NCBI GenBank assembly: GCA_913058025.1
Contig: CAJXPN010000108.1
Location: 1-9,088 of the forward strand
Origin: an uncultured Myxococcales bacterium
Lineage (GTDB): Bacteria > Myxococcota_A > Bradymonadia > Bradymonadales > Bradymonadaceae
Direction of reading: 5' to 3'
DNA length: 9,088 nucleotides
The notes beneath the pieces are model-generated. The model did not search any database and was not told the DNA's origin. It saw only the letters and a program-made list of their open reading frames with translations. This document shows, in pieces, positions 1-6,604 of this stretch. Within the stretch, counting starts at the first letter, position 1; each line of letters opens with the position of its first letter. Both the position numbers and the translations under genes were made by a program.

Positions 1-82
1 CCTGCGGCTTGGGGGGCGGCGAGTCACCGAACGTGATCCCTTCGCGCGAGTCCATGCGGATGTCTCCGACCTCGAGTTTCAT
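1..82 (-). CDS. 5'-end fragment of unknown protein, cut by window edge
   Basis: The minus strand carries an ATG at 82-80 that opens a frame running off the window edge. It is 27 codons long and begins MKLEVGDIRMDSREG. The support for a real start is an AAAGGAGGG ribosome site (plus positions 88-96) 5 nt before the ATG, in the same style as the TM2 gene upstream. The gap to the TM2 stop is only 54 nt, with no promoter-like element in it, so the two are probably co-transcribed. The fragment is polar, ends in a proline run (SPPPKPQ) and shows no signal peptide or membrane segment. No family is recognisable from 27 residues. Confidence 0.6.
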   Translation of the reverse strand, partial: MKLEVGDIRMDSREGITFGDSPPPKPQ

Positions 83-136
83 CGGGTCCCTCCTTTCTGT
101 GTCTGTCGTGACGTGGCGCGTCGTGAGACGCGGCGC

Positions 137-532
137 TCAGGCCTCGAGGAGGCGGCGCTTCTGCTGGCGGAACTCGTCCTCGTCGAGGACGCCGGCGAGC
201 CGGAGCTCGTTGAGCTTGGTGAGCTGCTCGGTGATGTCACCGCCTGCCGCCGGGCCGCCACCACCGGGGATGTTCACCGTGATGTTCTGCGCCATCTGTC
301 CACCCTGGCCCTGCGCGGGGACGTACTGCATCCCGTTGTAGTGTGTGTCGAAGTCGACCGGGGACATCGACAAGTAGACGAACACCTCCAGGAAGGCGAT
401 GAGCGCCGGGATGAGCGTCCAGCAGAAGAAGAGGTAGAGCAGGCCCTGGAACGTCTGCCCCAGGTAGAACTTGTGCGCGCCGAAGCCTCCGAGCAGGAAG
501 GCGAGTATGGCTGCGGTCCCTTTGGTCCTCAT
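137..532 (-). CDS. TM2 domain membrane protein with C-terminal SHOCT domain
   Basis: This 131-residue protein is a small integral membrane protein of unknown exact role. Residues 5-55 form a typical TM2 unit. A first hydrophobic helix (about 6-24) runs into the signature GGFGAHKFYLG (15-25). A second helix follows (about 30-54) with the family's W38, P42 and E49 positions (CWTLIPALIAFLEVFVYL). A Gly/Pro/Gln-rich linker (about 66-98) leads to a SHOCT segment at 99-131, with the core LRLAGVLDEDEF and then a basic helix; SHOCT is a short oligomerisation-type domain. The frame is open to 604, but the ATG at 532 is chosen because AAAGGAG (plus 540-546) sits 7 nt upstream and the TM2 fold begins right after it. 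A promoter-like element at 713-684 points toward this gene. Family is clear; cellular function is not. Confidence 0.9.
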   Translation of the reverse strand: MRTKGTAAILAFLLGGFGAHKFYLGQTFQGLLYLFFCWTLIPALIAFLEVFVYLSMSPVDFDTHYNGMQYVPAQGQGGQMAQNITVNIPGGGGPAAGGDITEQLTKLNELRLAGVLDEDEFRQQKRRLLEA

Positions 533-617
533 GAGCGATCTCCTTTCGATCTCATGGTGTCGTGATCCGACGCCGGGCACCTCGCCTGGCGTCGCGTCGA
601 ACATCGTGGAGTAAGGC

Positions 618-636
618 GCGGCGAAGTCTTCGCCGC
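618..636. repeat. 19-nt stem-loop upstream of helicase (copy 1)
   Basis: The arms GCGGCGAA (618-625) and TTCGCCGC (629-636) are perfect reverse complements around a 3-nt loop. No T-run follows on either strand, so it is not a standard intrinsic terminator. A near-copy lies at 4407-4425, after the helicase gene. If the promoter-like element at 713-684 is used, this hairpin falls in the untranslated leader of the TM2 mRNA. Confidence 0.5.
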
Positions 637-637
637 C

Positions 638-661
638 GACGCGCCGGGTTGCCCGGGCGTC
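638..661. repeat. Bulged hairpin in the TM2/helicase intergenic region
   Basis: Positions 638-642 (GACGC) pair with 657-661 (GCGTC), and 644-648 (CCGGG) pair with 652-656 (CCCGG). Together they make a 10-bp stem with one bulged G (643) and a TTG loop. It lies 1 nt from the 618-636 hairpin, so the two would stack one after the other in an RNA leader of the TM2 transcript. No U-tract is present. Its role is unknown; GC-rich DNA forms such stems fairly often by chance. Confidence 0.35.
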
Positions 662-683
662 GGCTCCCTCATCACGCTCTCTG

Positions 684-713
684 GAGGGTCGGTAGGGCAG
701 GGCGCGGACCGTT
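684..713 (-). promoter_or_regulatory. Bipartite promoter-like element facing the TM2 gene
   Basis: Read on the minus strand, AACGGTCCGC (713-704) is followed after exactly 16 nt by CCTC (687-684). The same arrangement occurs on the plus strand at 5408-5437, 5865-5894 and (with 15 nt) 8491-8519, each upstream of a gene. The 16-nt gap suits the -35/-10 geometry of sigma-70-class promoters, and an AAC core is common in ECF sigma -35 boxes. If it is a promoter, the TM2 leader would be roughly 140 nt and contain the hairpins at 638-661 and 618-636. Confidence 0.45.
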
Positions 714-794
714 ACCCGTCGGAATTCGTCTCAGTGGTTTTCTTCGCGGCCCGAATCGGGCGATCATCAGGCGACCCCCGAGAGACGAGACACG

Positions 795-3700
795 ATGGAA
801 CGACCCTCAGACACGCTCCCCACCTGGCGCGTCCTCGACCGCTCCACGATCCAGGTCACGCTCGCGACCTCGCTGTCTGAGGCCAGCCGCGGCGCGCGCG
901 AGGAGCTGCTCCTCATCCTCGAGCGCGCCGAGCTCGAGCTCGGCGTGACCCCGAGGGTCGTGTTCGAGGTCCAGGCGCGCCCGGACCTCGCCTCCCCACC
1001 TCGCCTGACGACGGGCGGCCGAGGCGACCACCTCCTGGGCGTGGCGCGAGAGTTGATGGCGCGCAGCCAGCGGGTCGACCTCGTCTCCGCGTTCGTGATG
1101 GATTCGGGCGTGGGGCTGCTGCACGACCCCATCGCCTCCGCGCTCGAGCGCGGCGCGCACGTGAGGCTGCTCACGGGCGACTACCTCGGGCGGACTCGCC
1201 CCGACGCGCTCGCCAGGCTGCTCACGATGGCGCGCTCGCTCACCCTCGAAGAGGGCGAAGGACACACGCCCGCGCGCAGCTCGTTCGAACTCCGCGTCGT
1301 CGAGACCGAGTCACTCCAGCGCCGAGGCATCCCGACGTTTCATCCGAAGGCCTGGGTCTTCCACGGCGCGAGGTCCGACGTCGCCATCGTCGGCAGCTCG
1401 AACCTCTCGCGTGCGGCGCTCACCAGCGGCGTGGAGTGGAACCTCTGCGTGTCGCGCGGGCACGACCCGGCCGCCTTCGACGAGGTCGCGCGCGCCTTCG
1501 AAGAGCTCTGGCCAGCCGGGCGCGTCGTGGACCGCGCGTGGATCGAGGCGTACCGCGAACGCGCCGAGTTGCCCGCCGACCACGCGATTACGCCCCGTCG
1601 CAGCGTCGAGCCCGCAAGCGCTGACGAGGAAGGTACCTCCGACGAGCCACCCACGCCCCGCCCCTCACAGTTCGACGCGCTCGCCGCGCTCGCCGCGGAG
1701 CGCCGACGTGGCTCATCGCGTGCTCTCGTGATCATGGCGACGGGCCTCGGCAAGACGTGGCTCGCCGCGTTCGACGTCGCGCAGTTCGAGCGCGAGCGTG
1801 GCGCCCCCGCCAGAGTCCTCTTCGTGGCGCACAGGATCGAGCTGCTCAGGCAGGCCGCCGACACGTTCTCGAGGTGCCTGCCCGGGCGCTCGGTCGGCTT
1901 CTGCGTGGGCGGCGAGCGTGAGCTGGACGCCGACATCGTCCTGGCGAGCGTCTTCACGCTGGCGCGCGGTGAGGCGATCGAGCGCCTCGAGCCCGACGGC
2001 TTCGACTACGTGGTCATCGACGAGGTGCACCACGCTGCGGCCCGCAGCTACGAGCGTGTGCTCGCGCACCTGCGGGCGGGCTTCCTACTGGGCCTGACAG
2101 CGACTCCGTTGCGAGGCGACGGCGTCGACGTCGCCGACCTCTTCGGCGGTTACGCCGCCTTCGAGGCCGGCCTCGGGCGCGGGATCTCGTCCGGAGCGCT
2201 CGTCCCGTTCCACTACTTCGGCGTGCGCGACGTCATCGACTACCGAGGCATCCCCTGGCGCTCAGGGCGGTTCGAGCCCGAGGCGTTGGCCAGGGCCGCG
2301 AGCACGCACGAGCGGATGCGTCGCCTGGCCGAGGAGCTCACCGCCCACCCCGGCGCGCGGACGCTGTGCTTCTGCTGCACGGTCGCGCACGCGGAGTTCG
2401 TGGCGGGGTGGTTGGAGGAACACCACGGCATGCGCGCCGCGGCGGTCCACTCTCAGCCGACCTCGGCGGACCGCGCCCAGAGCCTGAGCGCGCTCGCTGG
2501 CGGCGACCTCGACGTGATCTGTTCGGTCGACCTCTTCAACGAGGGCGTGGACATCCCATCGGTCGACCGCGTCGTGATGCTCCGGCCCACCGGCTCGCGG
2601 GTGGTCTTCCTCCAACAGCTCGGCCGGGGGTTGCGCGCCGACCCGACCACCGGCAAGCGCGCGCTGACCGTCATCGACTTCGTGGGCAACCACCACGTGT
2701 TCCTCGACCGAATGAAGACGCTCCTCGCGCTGGGGACGGGCGCGCTCGCCACCGCCACCATGCTCACTTCACCGGCCAGGCTCGCGGCCTTGCTCCCACC
2801 GGGCTGCACGATCGACGTGGAGCTCGAGGCGATCGACCTGCTCTCACGCATGGTCCCCGACCCCTCCACGAGCGCGCTCATGGTCACCTATGAGGCGTGG
2901 CGCGCGCGCGCGGGAAGCCGGCCCCGAGCCGCCGAGGTCTACACCTCCGGCGCGAACCCGCTCGAGCTGCGCCGGGAGCTCGGCGGCTGGTTCGAGCTCG
3001 CGCTCGAGCGCGGAGACCTCGACGAGCACGAGGTCTCCGCGCTCCACACCCACCGTGGCCTCTTCGACGCGCTCTGCTCGGGCTCCCACACCCGCGACAC
3101 GCTCGCGCTCCTCGAGGACCACCTCGTCGGCCAGGACGCGCACGCGCCACCCGTGGACCCGTCGGTGGCGCACGGCCTGCCGCGGGTCTCCGCCTCCGCA
3201 GGCAGGCTGGAGGTCAAGCCAAGGACGCCCGCACTTGGGTCCATGTTGCTGGAATTGCTCGAGTACCTGAGCGTCCGACGAGCCCGTCTGGATGGCGCCG
3301 GCCTGGGCGAGGGGTCCTCCTCTGTGCGCGCGCTCGCGCGGCGCGATCCGCTGGGGATAGAGCTGGATGTGCCGCTGGATGTAAAAGACCACGGCGTCTT
3401 CGAGCTCGACGCGCGAGCCCCGGACGGGTCGATCTGGCGGCTGCGCTTCGAGGGCTCCTCCTGCTCGCTCGCGAGGCCATTCGGGGTCGCCGGGAACGCG
3501 CTCTCCGAGTTGATCGACGGGCTGGGGCTAGACGGTCGGGTGGGCGGAGTGGAGTTCGTGGCGTCCCCGGATGGCTGGTCACTCCGGGGCGTCGACGCGG
3601 GGGCGACCCTGCCGTTCGGCTGGAGTGTCGGGGACGTGCTCGAGGAGTCGGAGCTCTTGGAGGTCGTCGAGGACACGCCAGATGAGGACCTGGCGCTCAG

Positions 3701-4325
3701 GCAGGCGCGCACGGGCGAGCACGTGCTCTTCCTCGCGGACCGCGGCGCCCTCGTGACCCCGACCCGGACGACGAGCGTGACGGCAAGCGCCGAGGTCGTC
3801 GAAGCGGTCGCCCTGACGGCCACGGGTGACGGCGACGCGCGCTGGCGCGTCCACGGGCCGGCGCGTCGCGAGGCCGGTGAGGACGAGTGGTCGATAGACG
3901 AGGTGGACTTCACGACCTGGCGGCTGCTGGGGTCGAAGCGGGGGGCCTCGAGGGAGCTGCCCGCGGGGTACTCCGACTGGGCGAAGGCCTACGCGGCGCG
4001 GATCGTGGCCGAGGTGGGGCGCGGCGCCGTGATCCAGCGGGGAGGCAAGACGTTGCGTGTCCTCGACCTGAGCGCCCGGGGCGGCGTGCGCGTCGACGGC
4101 GGGGAGGGAGGCTTCGGCGCCCGCACGGTCAGCGCGCTCGACCTCGCGTGGGTGCTCTTCGCCCACGCGCGGGTCGAGGGCGGTGACCTCGACGCCCTCG
4201 ACCAACGCGCGGTCAACCTGCTGCGCTACCTCCCAGGTACACCCAGGGGCTCGACCCGTTACATCGACACGGGCCACGCGCTGACGCTGGTAGGGCACCT
4301 GTCGCCCGAGCCGCCCGAAGGCTGA
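795..4325 (+). CDS. PLD-like (HKD) nuclease domain fused to SF2 DEAD/DEAH-box helicase
   Basis: This 1176-residue cytoplasmic protein probably acts on DNA, in phage defence or repair. The N-terminal part (about 60-260) is a COG3886-type phospholipase D-like nuclease with one HKD motif: FHPKAWVF (H183, K185), D195, then GSSNLSRAALTSGVEWNL with G200 and N203. An acidic Pro-rich linker leads to an SF2 core (about 290-640). Its motifs are Q292, Walker A ATGLGKT (K320), DEVHH (D409, E410), LTATP (434-438), NEGVDIPS and QQLGRGLRAD (607-616). Both activities look intact. The last 530 or so residues match nothing I recognise; hallmarks of DUF3427, often present in such helicases, are not visible. The start is the first in-frame ATG, with only a weak purine-rich ribosome site. 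It stands alone, divergent from TM2, and lacks the window's shared promoter motif. Domain calls are firm; the biological role is inferred. Confidence 0.93.
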   Translation: MERPSDTLPTWRVLDRSTIQVTLATSLSEASRGAREELLLILERAELELGVTPRVVFEVQARPDLASPPRLTTGGRGDHLLGVARELMARSQRVDLVSAFVMDSGVGLLHDPIASALERGAHVRLLTGDYLGRTRPDALARLLTMARSLTLEEGEGHTPARSSFELRVVETESLQRRGIPTFHPKAWVFHGARSDVAIVGSSNLSRAALTSGVEWNLCVSRGHDPAAFDEVARAFEELWPAGRVVDRAWIEAYRERAELPADHAITPRRSVEPASADEEGTSDEPPTPRPSQFDALAALAAERRRGSSRALVIMATGLGKTWLAAFDVAQFERERGAPARVLFVAHRIELLRQAADTFSRCLPGRSVGFCVGGERELDADIVLASVFTLARGEAIERLEPDGFDYVVIDEVHHAAARSYERVLAHLRAGFLLGLTATPLRGDGVDVADLFGGYAAFEAGLGRGISSGALVPFHYFGVRDVIDYRGIPWRSGRFEPEALARAASTHERMRRLAEELTAHPGARTLCFCCTVAHAEFVAGWLEEHHGMRAAAVHSQPTSADRAQSLSALAGGDLDVICSVDLFNEGVDIPSVDRVVMLRPTGSRVVFLQQLGRGLRADPTTGKRALTVIDFVGNHHVFLDRMKTLLALGTGALATATMLTSPARLAALLPPGCTIDVELEAIDLLSRMVPDPSTSALMVTYEAWRARAGSRPRAAEVYTSGANPLELRRELGGWFELALERGDLDEHEVSALHTHRGLFDALCSGSHTRDTLALLEDHLVGQDAHAPPVDPSVAHGLPRVSASAGRLEVKPRTPALGSMLLELLEYLSVRRARLDGAGLGEGSSSVRALARRDPLGIELDVPLDVKDHGVFELDARAPDGSIWRLRFEGSSCSLARPFGVAGNALSELIDGLGLDGRVGGVEFVASPDGWSLRGVDAGATLPFGWSVGDVLEESELLEVVEDTPDEDLALRQARTGEHVLFLADRGALVTPTRTTSVTASAEVVEAVALTATGDGDARWRVHGPARREAGEDEWSIDEVDFTTWRLLGSKRGASRELPAGYSDWAKAYAARIVAEVGRGAVIQRGGKTLRVLDLSARGGVRVDGGEGGFGARTVSALDLAWVLFAHARVEGGDLDALDQRAVNLLRYLPGTPRGSTRYIDTGHALTLVGHLSPEPPEG

Positions 4326-4406
4326 ACGCAGGGACGCTCGAGCCGCTGCATCGCGCTCCCGGACACAGAACGAAAAAGCCTCCGCGCCGTCGCGCTCGGC
4401 CACCTC

Positions 4407-4425
4407 GCGGCGAGTTATTCGCCGC
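4407..4425. repeat. 19-nt stem-loop downstream of helicase (copy 2)
   Basis: The arms GCGGCGA (4407-4413) and TCGCCGC (4419-4425) flank the loop GTTAT. The element starts 82 nt after the helicase stop and differs from the 618-636 copy only at three loop-region positions. It may help end helicase transcription, but no T-run follows. Matching copies on both sides of one gene are the unusual part. Confidence 0.5.
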
Positions 4426-4432
4426 CCGAAGC

Positions 4433-4465
4433 TAGAGAGTGTCCCTCAACGTGACGGTAGAGAGT
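4433..4465 (+). repeat. Short direct repeat TAGAGAGT upstream of sigma-like gene
   Basis: TAGAGAGT occurs at 4433-4440 and 4458-4465, a 25-nt period, and each copy is followed by CAAC (after 6 nt and 0 nt). It lies in the 252-nt gap before the first sigma-like gene, which lacks the promoter motif shared by the other units. It could be a paired binding site, but it is short enough to be chance. Confidence 0.25.
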
Positions 4466-4577
4466 CAACACGGGCATCGCTTCTCACCGCCGGGGGTCGT
4501 CAACGCATCGACCTCTCCGGTGTGTTGCGTGTTTGGGCATCGAGCATGGGGTCAGTCGTGAAGAGAGGTGAGGGGTG

Positions 4578-5342
4578 ATGGAGTTGGCGGAGGCCATGAG
4601 GGTAGCGTCAGGGCGAGGGCGCGGCGACGCGGCGCTCGCCTGGGCGGCGGTGTCGAAGGAGGTCACGGCCCAGGCTCGCGTCTTCATGAAGGGGTCGAGC
4701 GGGGCCGATGATCTGGCCCACGACGCCCTCGTCGGGTGGATCGAGAAGCCAGCGCAGCTCATCGAGGAGCGCGGCCCTCGCCACGAGCGCTCCGCGAGGG
4801 CGTTCGTGCGCAGGTCTGTCTTGAGGCGCGGGGTCAAGGCGAACACGCGCAGGCGCAACCGTGAGGTGAGGCAGCAGCAGTGGCTAGAGGTCCACCGCCC
4901 TGCATCTCGGGAGGGACGCCAGGAGGACATACTGCTCGTCGAGTCGTTCGTGTCGAGCAGCGCGCTGCTCGACACGAACGACTCCGCCGAGCAGGTCCTC
5001 GAGCGCCTGCGCGACACGCTCGGCGAGGCGCTCCGAGACATCGCCACGCGCAAGGACGCGAGACGCAACGCGCTGAAGAGCCTGCACGAGCGTCACGCGG
5101 TGGCGTTCTCGAGCACCACGGCTGGCGAGCTGGTCGAAGCCGCCACCGCCCGCTCGAGTGATGAGGCGCTGCGCCTCGCCAGGCAGTCGATGAACAAGCG
5201 ACACTGGCGGATGCGCGCGATGCTCTTGACGACCGAGCGTGAGCTCCAGCCCGCGCTCATTGGCTGGCTCAACACGAGGAGGTTGACGCAGGCGTCGGAC
5301 GTCGCGCTCGTGAGGAGGTACCTCGAGCTCGTCGTCACGTGA
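4578..5342 (+). CDS. Atypical sigma-70/ECF-like regulator (first copy)
   Basis: This 254-residue soluble, basic protein probably directs RNA polymerase or binds DNA. Residues about 30-96 resemble sigma region 2: an acidic helix ADDLAHDALVGWIEK (D44, D45) and then RSARAFVRRSVLRRGVKAN with TRRRNRE, the usual SxRAfl...R..a.d..RRRRR pattern. After a middle section, about 178-220 resemble region 4: ELVEAATARSSDEALRLARQ, then NKRHWRMRAMLL. The second sigma-like gene (7705-8490) has the same order of parts and a similar tail (here ASDVALVRRYLELVV). Its length exceeds a usual ECF sigma (about 180-200). Codons 122-136 are encoded by a 44-bp perfect palindrome. GTG 4575 directly abuts ATG 4578; the ATG is preferred because AGAGGTG (4564-4570) lies 7 nt upstream. 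Sigma activity is inferred from pattern only; a phage-type HTH protein is the alternative. Confidence 0.72.
   Translation: MELAEAMRVASGRGRGDAALAWAAVSKEVTAQARVFMKGSSGADDLAHDALVGWIEKPAQLIEERGPRHERSARAFVRRSVLRRGVKANTRRRNREVRQQQWLEVHRPASREGRQEDILLVESFVSSSALLDTNDSAEQVLERLRDTLGEALRDIATRKDARRNALKSLHERHAVAFSSTTAGELVEAATARSSDEALRLARQSMNKRHWRMRAMLLTTERELQPALIGWLNTRRLTQASDVALVRRYLELVVT
4932..4994. repeat. 44-bp perfect palindrome with outer arms, inside a gene
   Basis: Bases 4941-4962 are the exact reverse complement of 4963-4984: 22 bp per arm and no spacer, centred on CAGCGCGCTG. Outside it, CTGCTCG (4932-4938) pairs with CGAGCAG (4988-4994) across a 2/3-nt mismatch, so the whole imperfect palindrome spans 63 nt. 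It lies in the first sigma-like gene and stays in frame with G/C in every third codon position. The ends therefore look native, yet both strands encode the same peptide ESFVSSSALLDTND. It could be a binding or resolution site, an mRNA hairpin, or a copying or assembly artefact. Confidence 0.9.
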
Positions 5343-5407
5343 AGCCGTCGGCGCGCCCGCGCCTGGGTCACGACACGGCCGCTGGGGACCGACGACCTCG
5401 ACGCCGC

Positions 5408-5437
5408 AACTGTCCGCGGCTCGGTCGGTCGTGACTC
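5408..5437 (+). promoter_or_regulatory. Bipartite promoter-like element before YkvA gene
   Basis: AACTGTCCGC (5408-5417), a 16-nt gap, then ACTC (5434-5437). It sits 66 nt after the stop of the first sigma-like gene and about 70 nt before the DUF1232 start, in the right direction. It belongs to the four-copy set with 684-713 (minus), 5865-5894 and 8491-8519. Confidence 0.45.
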
Positions 5438-5474
5438 CCTGGACATGTAGGGGGCCGACGATGGGTCTGCTTCC

Positions 5475-5500
5475 CGATATACGTGAGCGATATACGTGAG
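5475..5500 (+). repeat. Perfect tandem duplication of a 13-bp unit
   Basis: CGATATACGTGAG occurs at 5475-5487 and again, with no spacer, at 5488-5500. It is one of the few AT-containing islands here. The second copy ends inside the AGGAGG ribosome site of the YkvA/DUF1232 gene. It lies downstream of the promoter-like element at 5408-5437, so it would be in the mRNA leader or act as a double operator. A recent slippage duplication is equally possible. Confidence 0.7.
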
Positions 5501-5509
5501 GAGGAGCGA

Positions 5510-5815
5510 ATGGGAGCGTTGATGAAACCAGAGGACGGGCTGCTGATGAGGTTGGGCAAGGAGGCCGCGACGCACGCGCTCTCACTCTACCACCTCTGCC
5601 TCGACGAACGGGTCCCCACGAGCGCTCGCGCCGCGGGCGTGGCCGCGCTGGCCTACCTGGCGATGCCCGCAGACCTGGTCCCCGACGTCTTGCCGCTGGT
5701 CGGCCTCACCGACGACGCTGGCGTGCTCGGCGCGGCCGTCATCAACCTCGCGTCGAACTTGAGCGAGCGGCACCGACGCCTGGCCAGGCGCACGCTCAAG
5801 AGCCTCCTTGGGTGA
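5510..5815 (+). CDS. YkvA/DUF1232 family small membrane protein
   Basis: This 101-residue protein belongs to the DUF1232 (YkvA) family, membrane-associated proteins of unknown biochemical function. The diagnostic block is VAALAYLAMPADLVPDVLPL followed by VGLTDDAGVLGAAV. It matches the family pattern of a hydrophobic helix, a P-x-D-L-x-P-D turn and a second helix starting at G-x-x-D-D (about residues 43-78). A basic C-terminus (ERHRRLARRTLKSLLG) would face the cytoplasm. The frame is open to a GTG at 5483. ATG 5510 is chosen because AGGAGG (5499-5504) lies 5 nt before it and because the GTG falls inside the 13-bp tandem repeat; ATG 5522 is a weaker alternative. It has its own promoter-like element at 5408-5437. 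Family is clear, role unknown. Confidence 0.88.
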   Translation: MGALMKPEDGLLMRLGKEAATHALSLYHLCLDERVPTSARAAGVAALAYLAMPADLVPDVLPLVGLTDDAGVLGAAVINLASNLSERHRRLARRTLKSLLG

Positions 5816-5864
5816 GGTGTCCGCGACGGTCATGGCGATGGACACGCGAGGTCTCGGGGCTCGA

Positions 5865-5894
5865 AACTGTCCGCTCACACCGACCGGCAGCCTC
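5865..5894 (+). promoter_or_regulatory. Bipartite promoter-like element before the acidic/DUF3800/sigma operon
   Basis: AACTGTCCGC (5865-5874), a 16-nt gap, then CCTC (5891-5894). It sits 49 nt after the DUF1232 stop and 34 nt before the ATG at 5929. That gives a leader of about 30 nt holding the AGGAGG ribosome site. The 10-mer and the 16-nt gap are identical to those at 5408-5437. Confidence 0.48.
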
Positions 5895-5928
5895 GAACAA
5901 CGAGAGGATCCCGCCCAGGAGGCCCGAG

Positions 5929-6513
5929 ATGACCGACGACACGAACACCCCCACGCCGGCACACCTGCGCCCGGTGGGTGTGGGTGAACCCTCCAGCGAA
6001 GGCCTCCGCGTCGTCGACGGCATGCTGGAATCTGGCCTGAGGCAGCGGACTCGACCCGGTCGCCCCGACCTCGCCGTGGAGCTCGACGACGACGACCTCG
6101 CGTTCCTGGGTGCGTACGCCCCGCCCGAGCTCGACGCCGAGCTCCTGCCGGCCGTCGAACCCCGCGAACCCGACCCGCTCGACGCGCACCTCCCGCCCAG
6201 CGACCCCTCGACCGAGCTCGACACGACCTACGGGGACGTCGTGGCGCTCGACAGATGGCGCGCGCACCAGCGCGCGCTCGAGAACCACGAGAACCTCCAC
6301 CCCGGCGAAGACCGCAGCGACTGGTGCGTGGACGTCCTCGCCAGCAGCCGCGCGGCGACCAACAGGAGGTTGCGCTCGCTCGACGTCGGAACGCTCGTCG
6401 ACATGTTCCCCGACCTCGCCGCCAGGGTCGACGCCGTGGGCGCCCGCTTCCTCCTCGCGCGCATCGACGCCATGCTCGCCGCCGACCCACAGAAGGACGC
6501 AGTGGACCCATGA
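5929..6513 (+). CDS. Acidic protein of unknown function
   Basis: I do not recognise this 194-residue protein. It has no signal peptide and no membrane helix. Residues 1-100 are Pro/Asp/Glu-rich and probably disordered, with a run of four Asp (VELDDDDLAFLG) and repeated PxELDxEL-like stretches. Residues about 105-190 look helical: DVVALDRWRAHQRALENHEN, then RSDWCVDVLASSRAATNRRL, ending DMFPDLAARVDAVGARFLLA. Frame openness extends to 5812, but the ATG at 5929 has AGGAGG (5917-5922) 6 nt upstream, and the codons before it lie in the promoter-like region. It leads the operon ahead of the DUF3800 gene (91-nt gap). An acidic partner made next to a basic sigma-like protein could be its antagonist or adaptor, but nothing in the sequence proves this. 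Confidence 0.8.
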   Translation: MTDDTNTPTPAHLRPVGVGEPSSEGLRVVDGMLESGLRQRTRPGRPDLAVELDDDDLAFLGAYAPPELDAELLPAVEPREPDPLDAHLPPSDPSTELDTTYGDVVALDRWRAHQRALENHENLHPGEDRSDWCVDVLASSRAATNRRLRSLDVGTLVDMFPDLAARVDAVGARFLLARIDAMLAADPQKDAVDP

Positions 6514-6604
6514 CGCACCGTTTACACACCCGCCCCCGGTGGTGCATCCTCCCCGCAAACCTCACGTTCACTGCACACGGTTCGGGACACCAGGAGACCT
6601 CGGG

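Noticed and set aside
926..945. 20-bp perfect palindrome in the helicase gene
   Set aside because: It arises from alternating GAG and CTC codons (Glu-Leu-Glu-Leu). Such palindromes are expected from codon bias here, unlike the 44-bp one at 4941-4984.
2939..3913. 324-codon minus-strand frame inside the helicase
   Set aside because: It is Ser/Arg-rich, antisense to a continuous 1176-codon gene with clear motifs before it, and has no recognisable domain.
795..4325. Assignment of the helicase-nuclease to the Mokosh type II defence system
   Set aside because: As I recall it, the Mokosh helicase belongs to a different (SF1-like) class with the PLD domain at the other end. Here an N-terminal PLD domain precedes an SF2 DEVH-box core.
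5367..5435. 8-bp inverted repeat GTCACGAC (5367-5374) / GTCGTGAC (5428-5435)
   Set aside because: The arms are 53 nt apart and short. The right arm overlaps the promoter-like element, but chance is a sufficient explanation.
5483..5509. Upstream GTG start for the YkvA gene
   Set aside because: It falls inside the 13-bp tandem repeat without a ribosome site of its own, while ATG 5510 has AGGAGG 5 nt before it.
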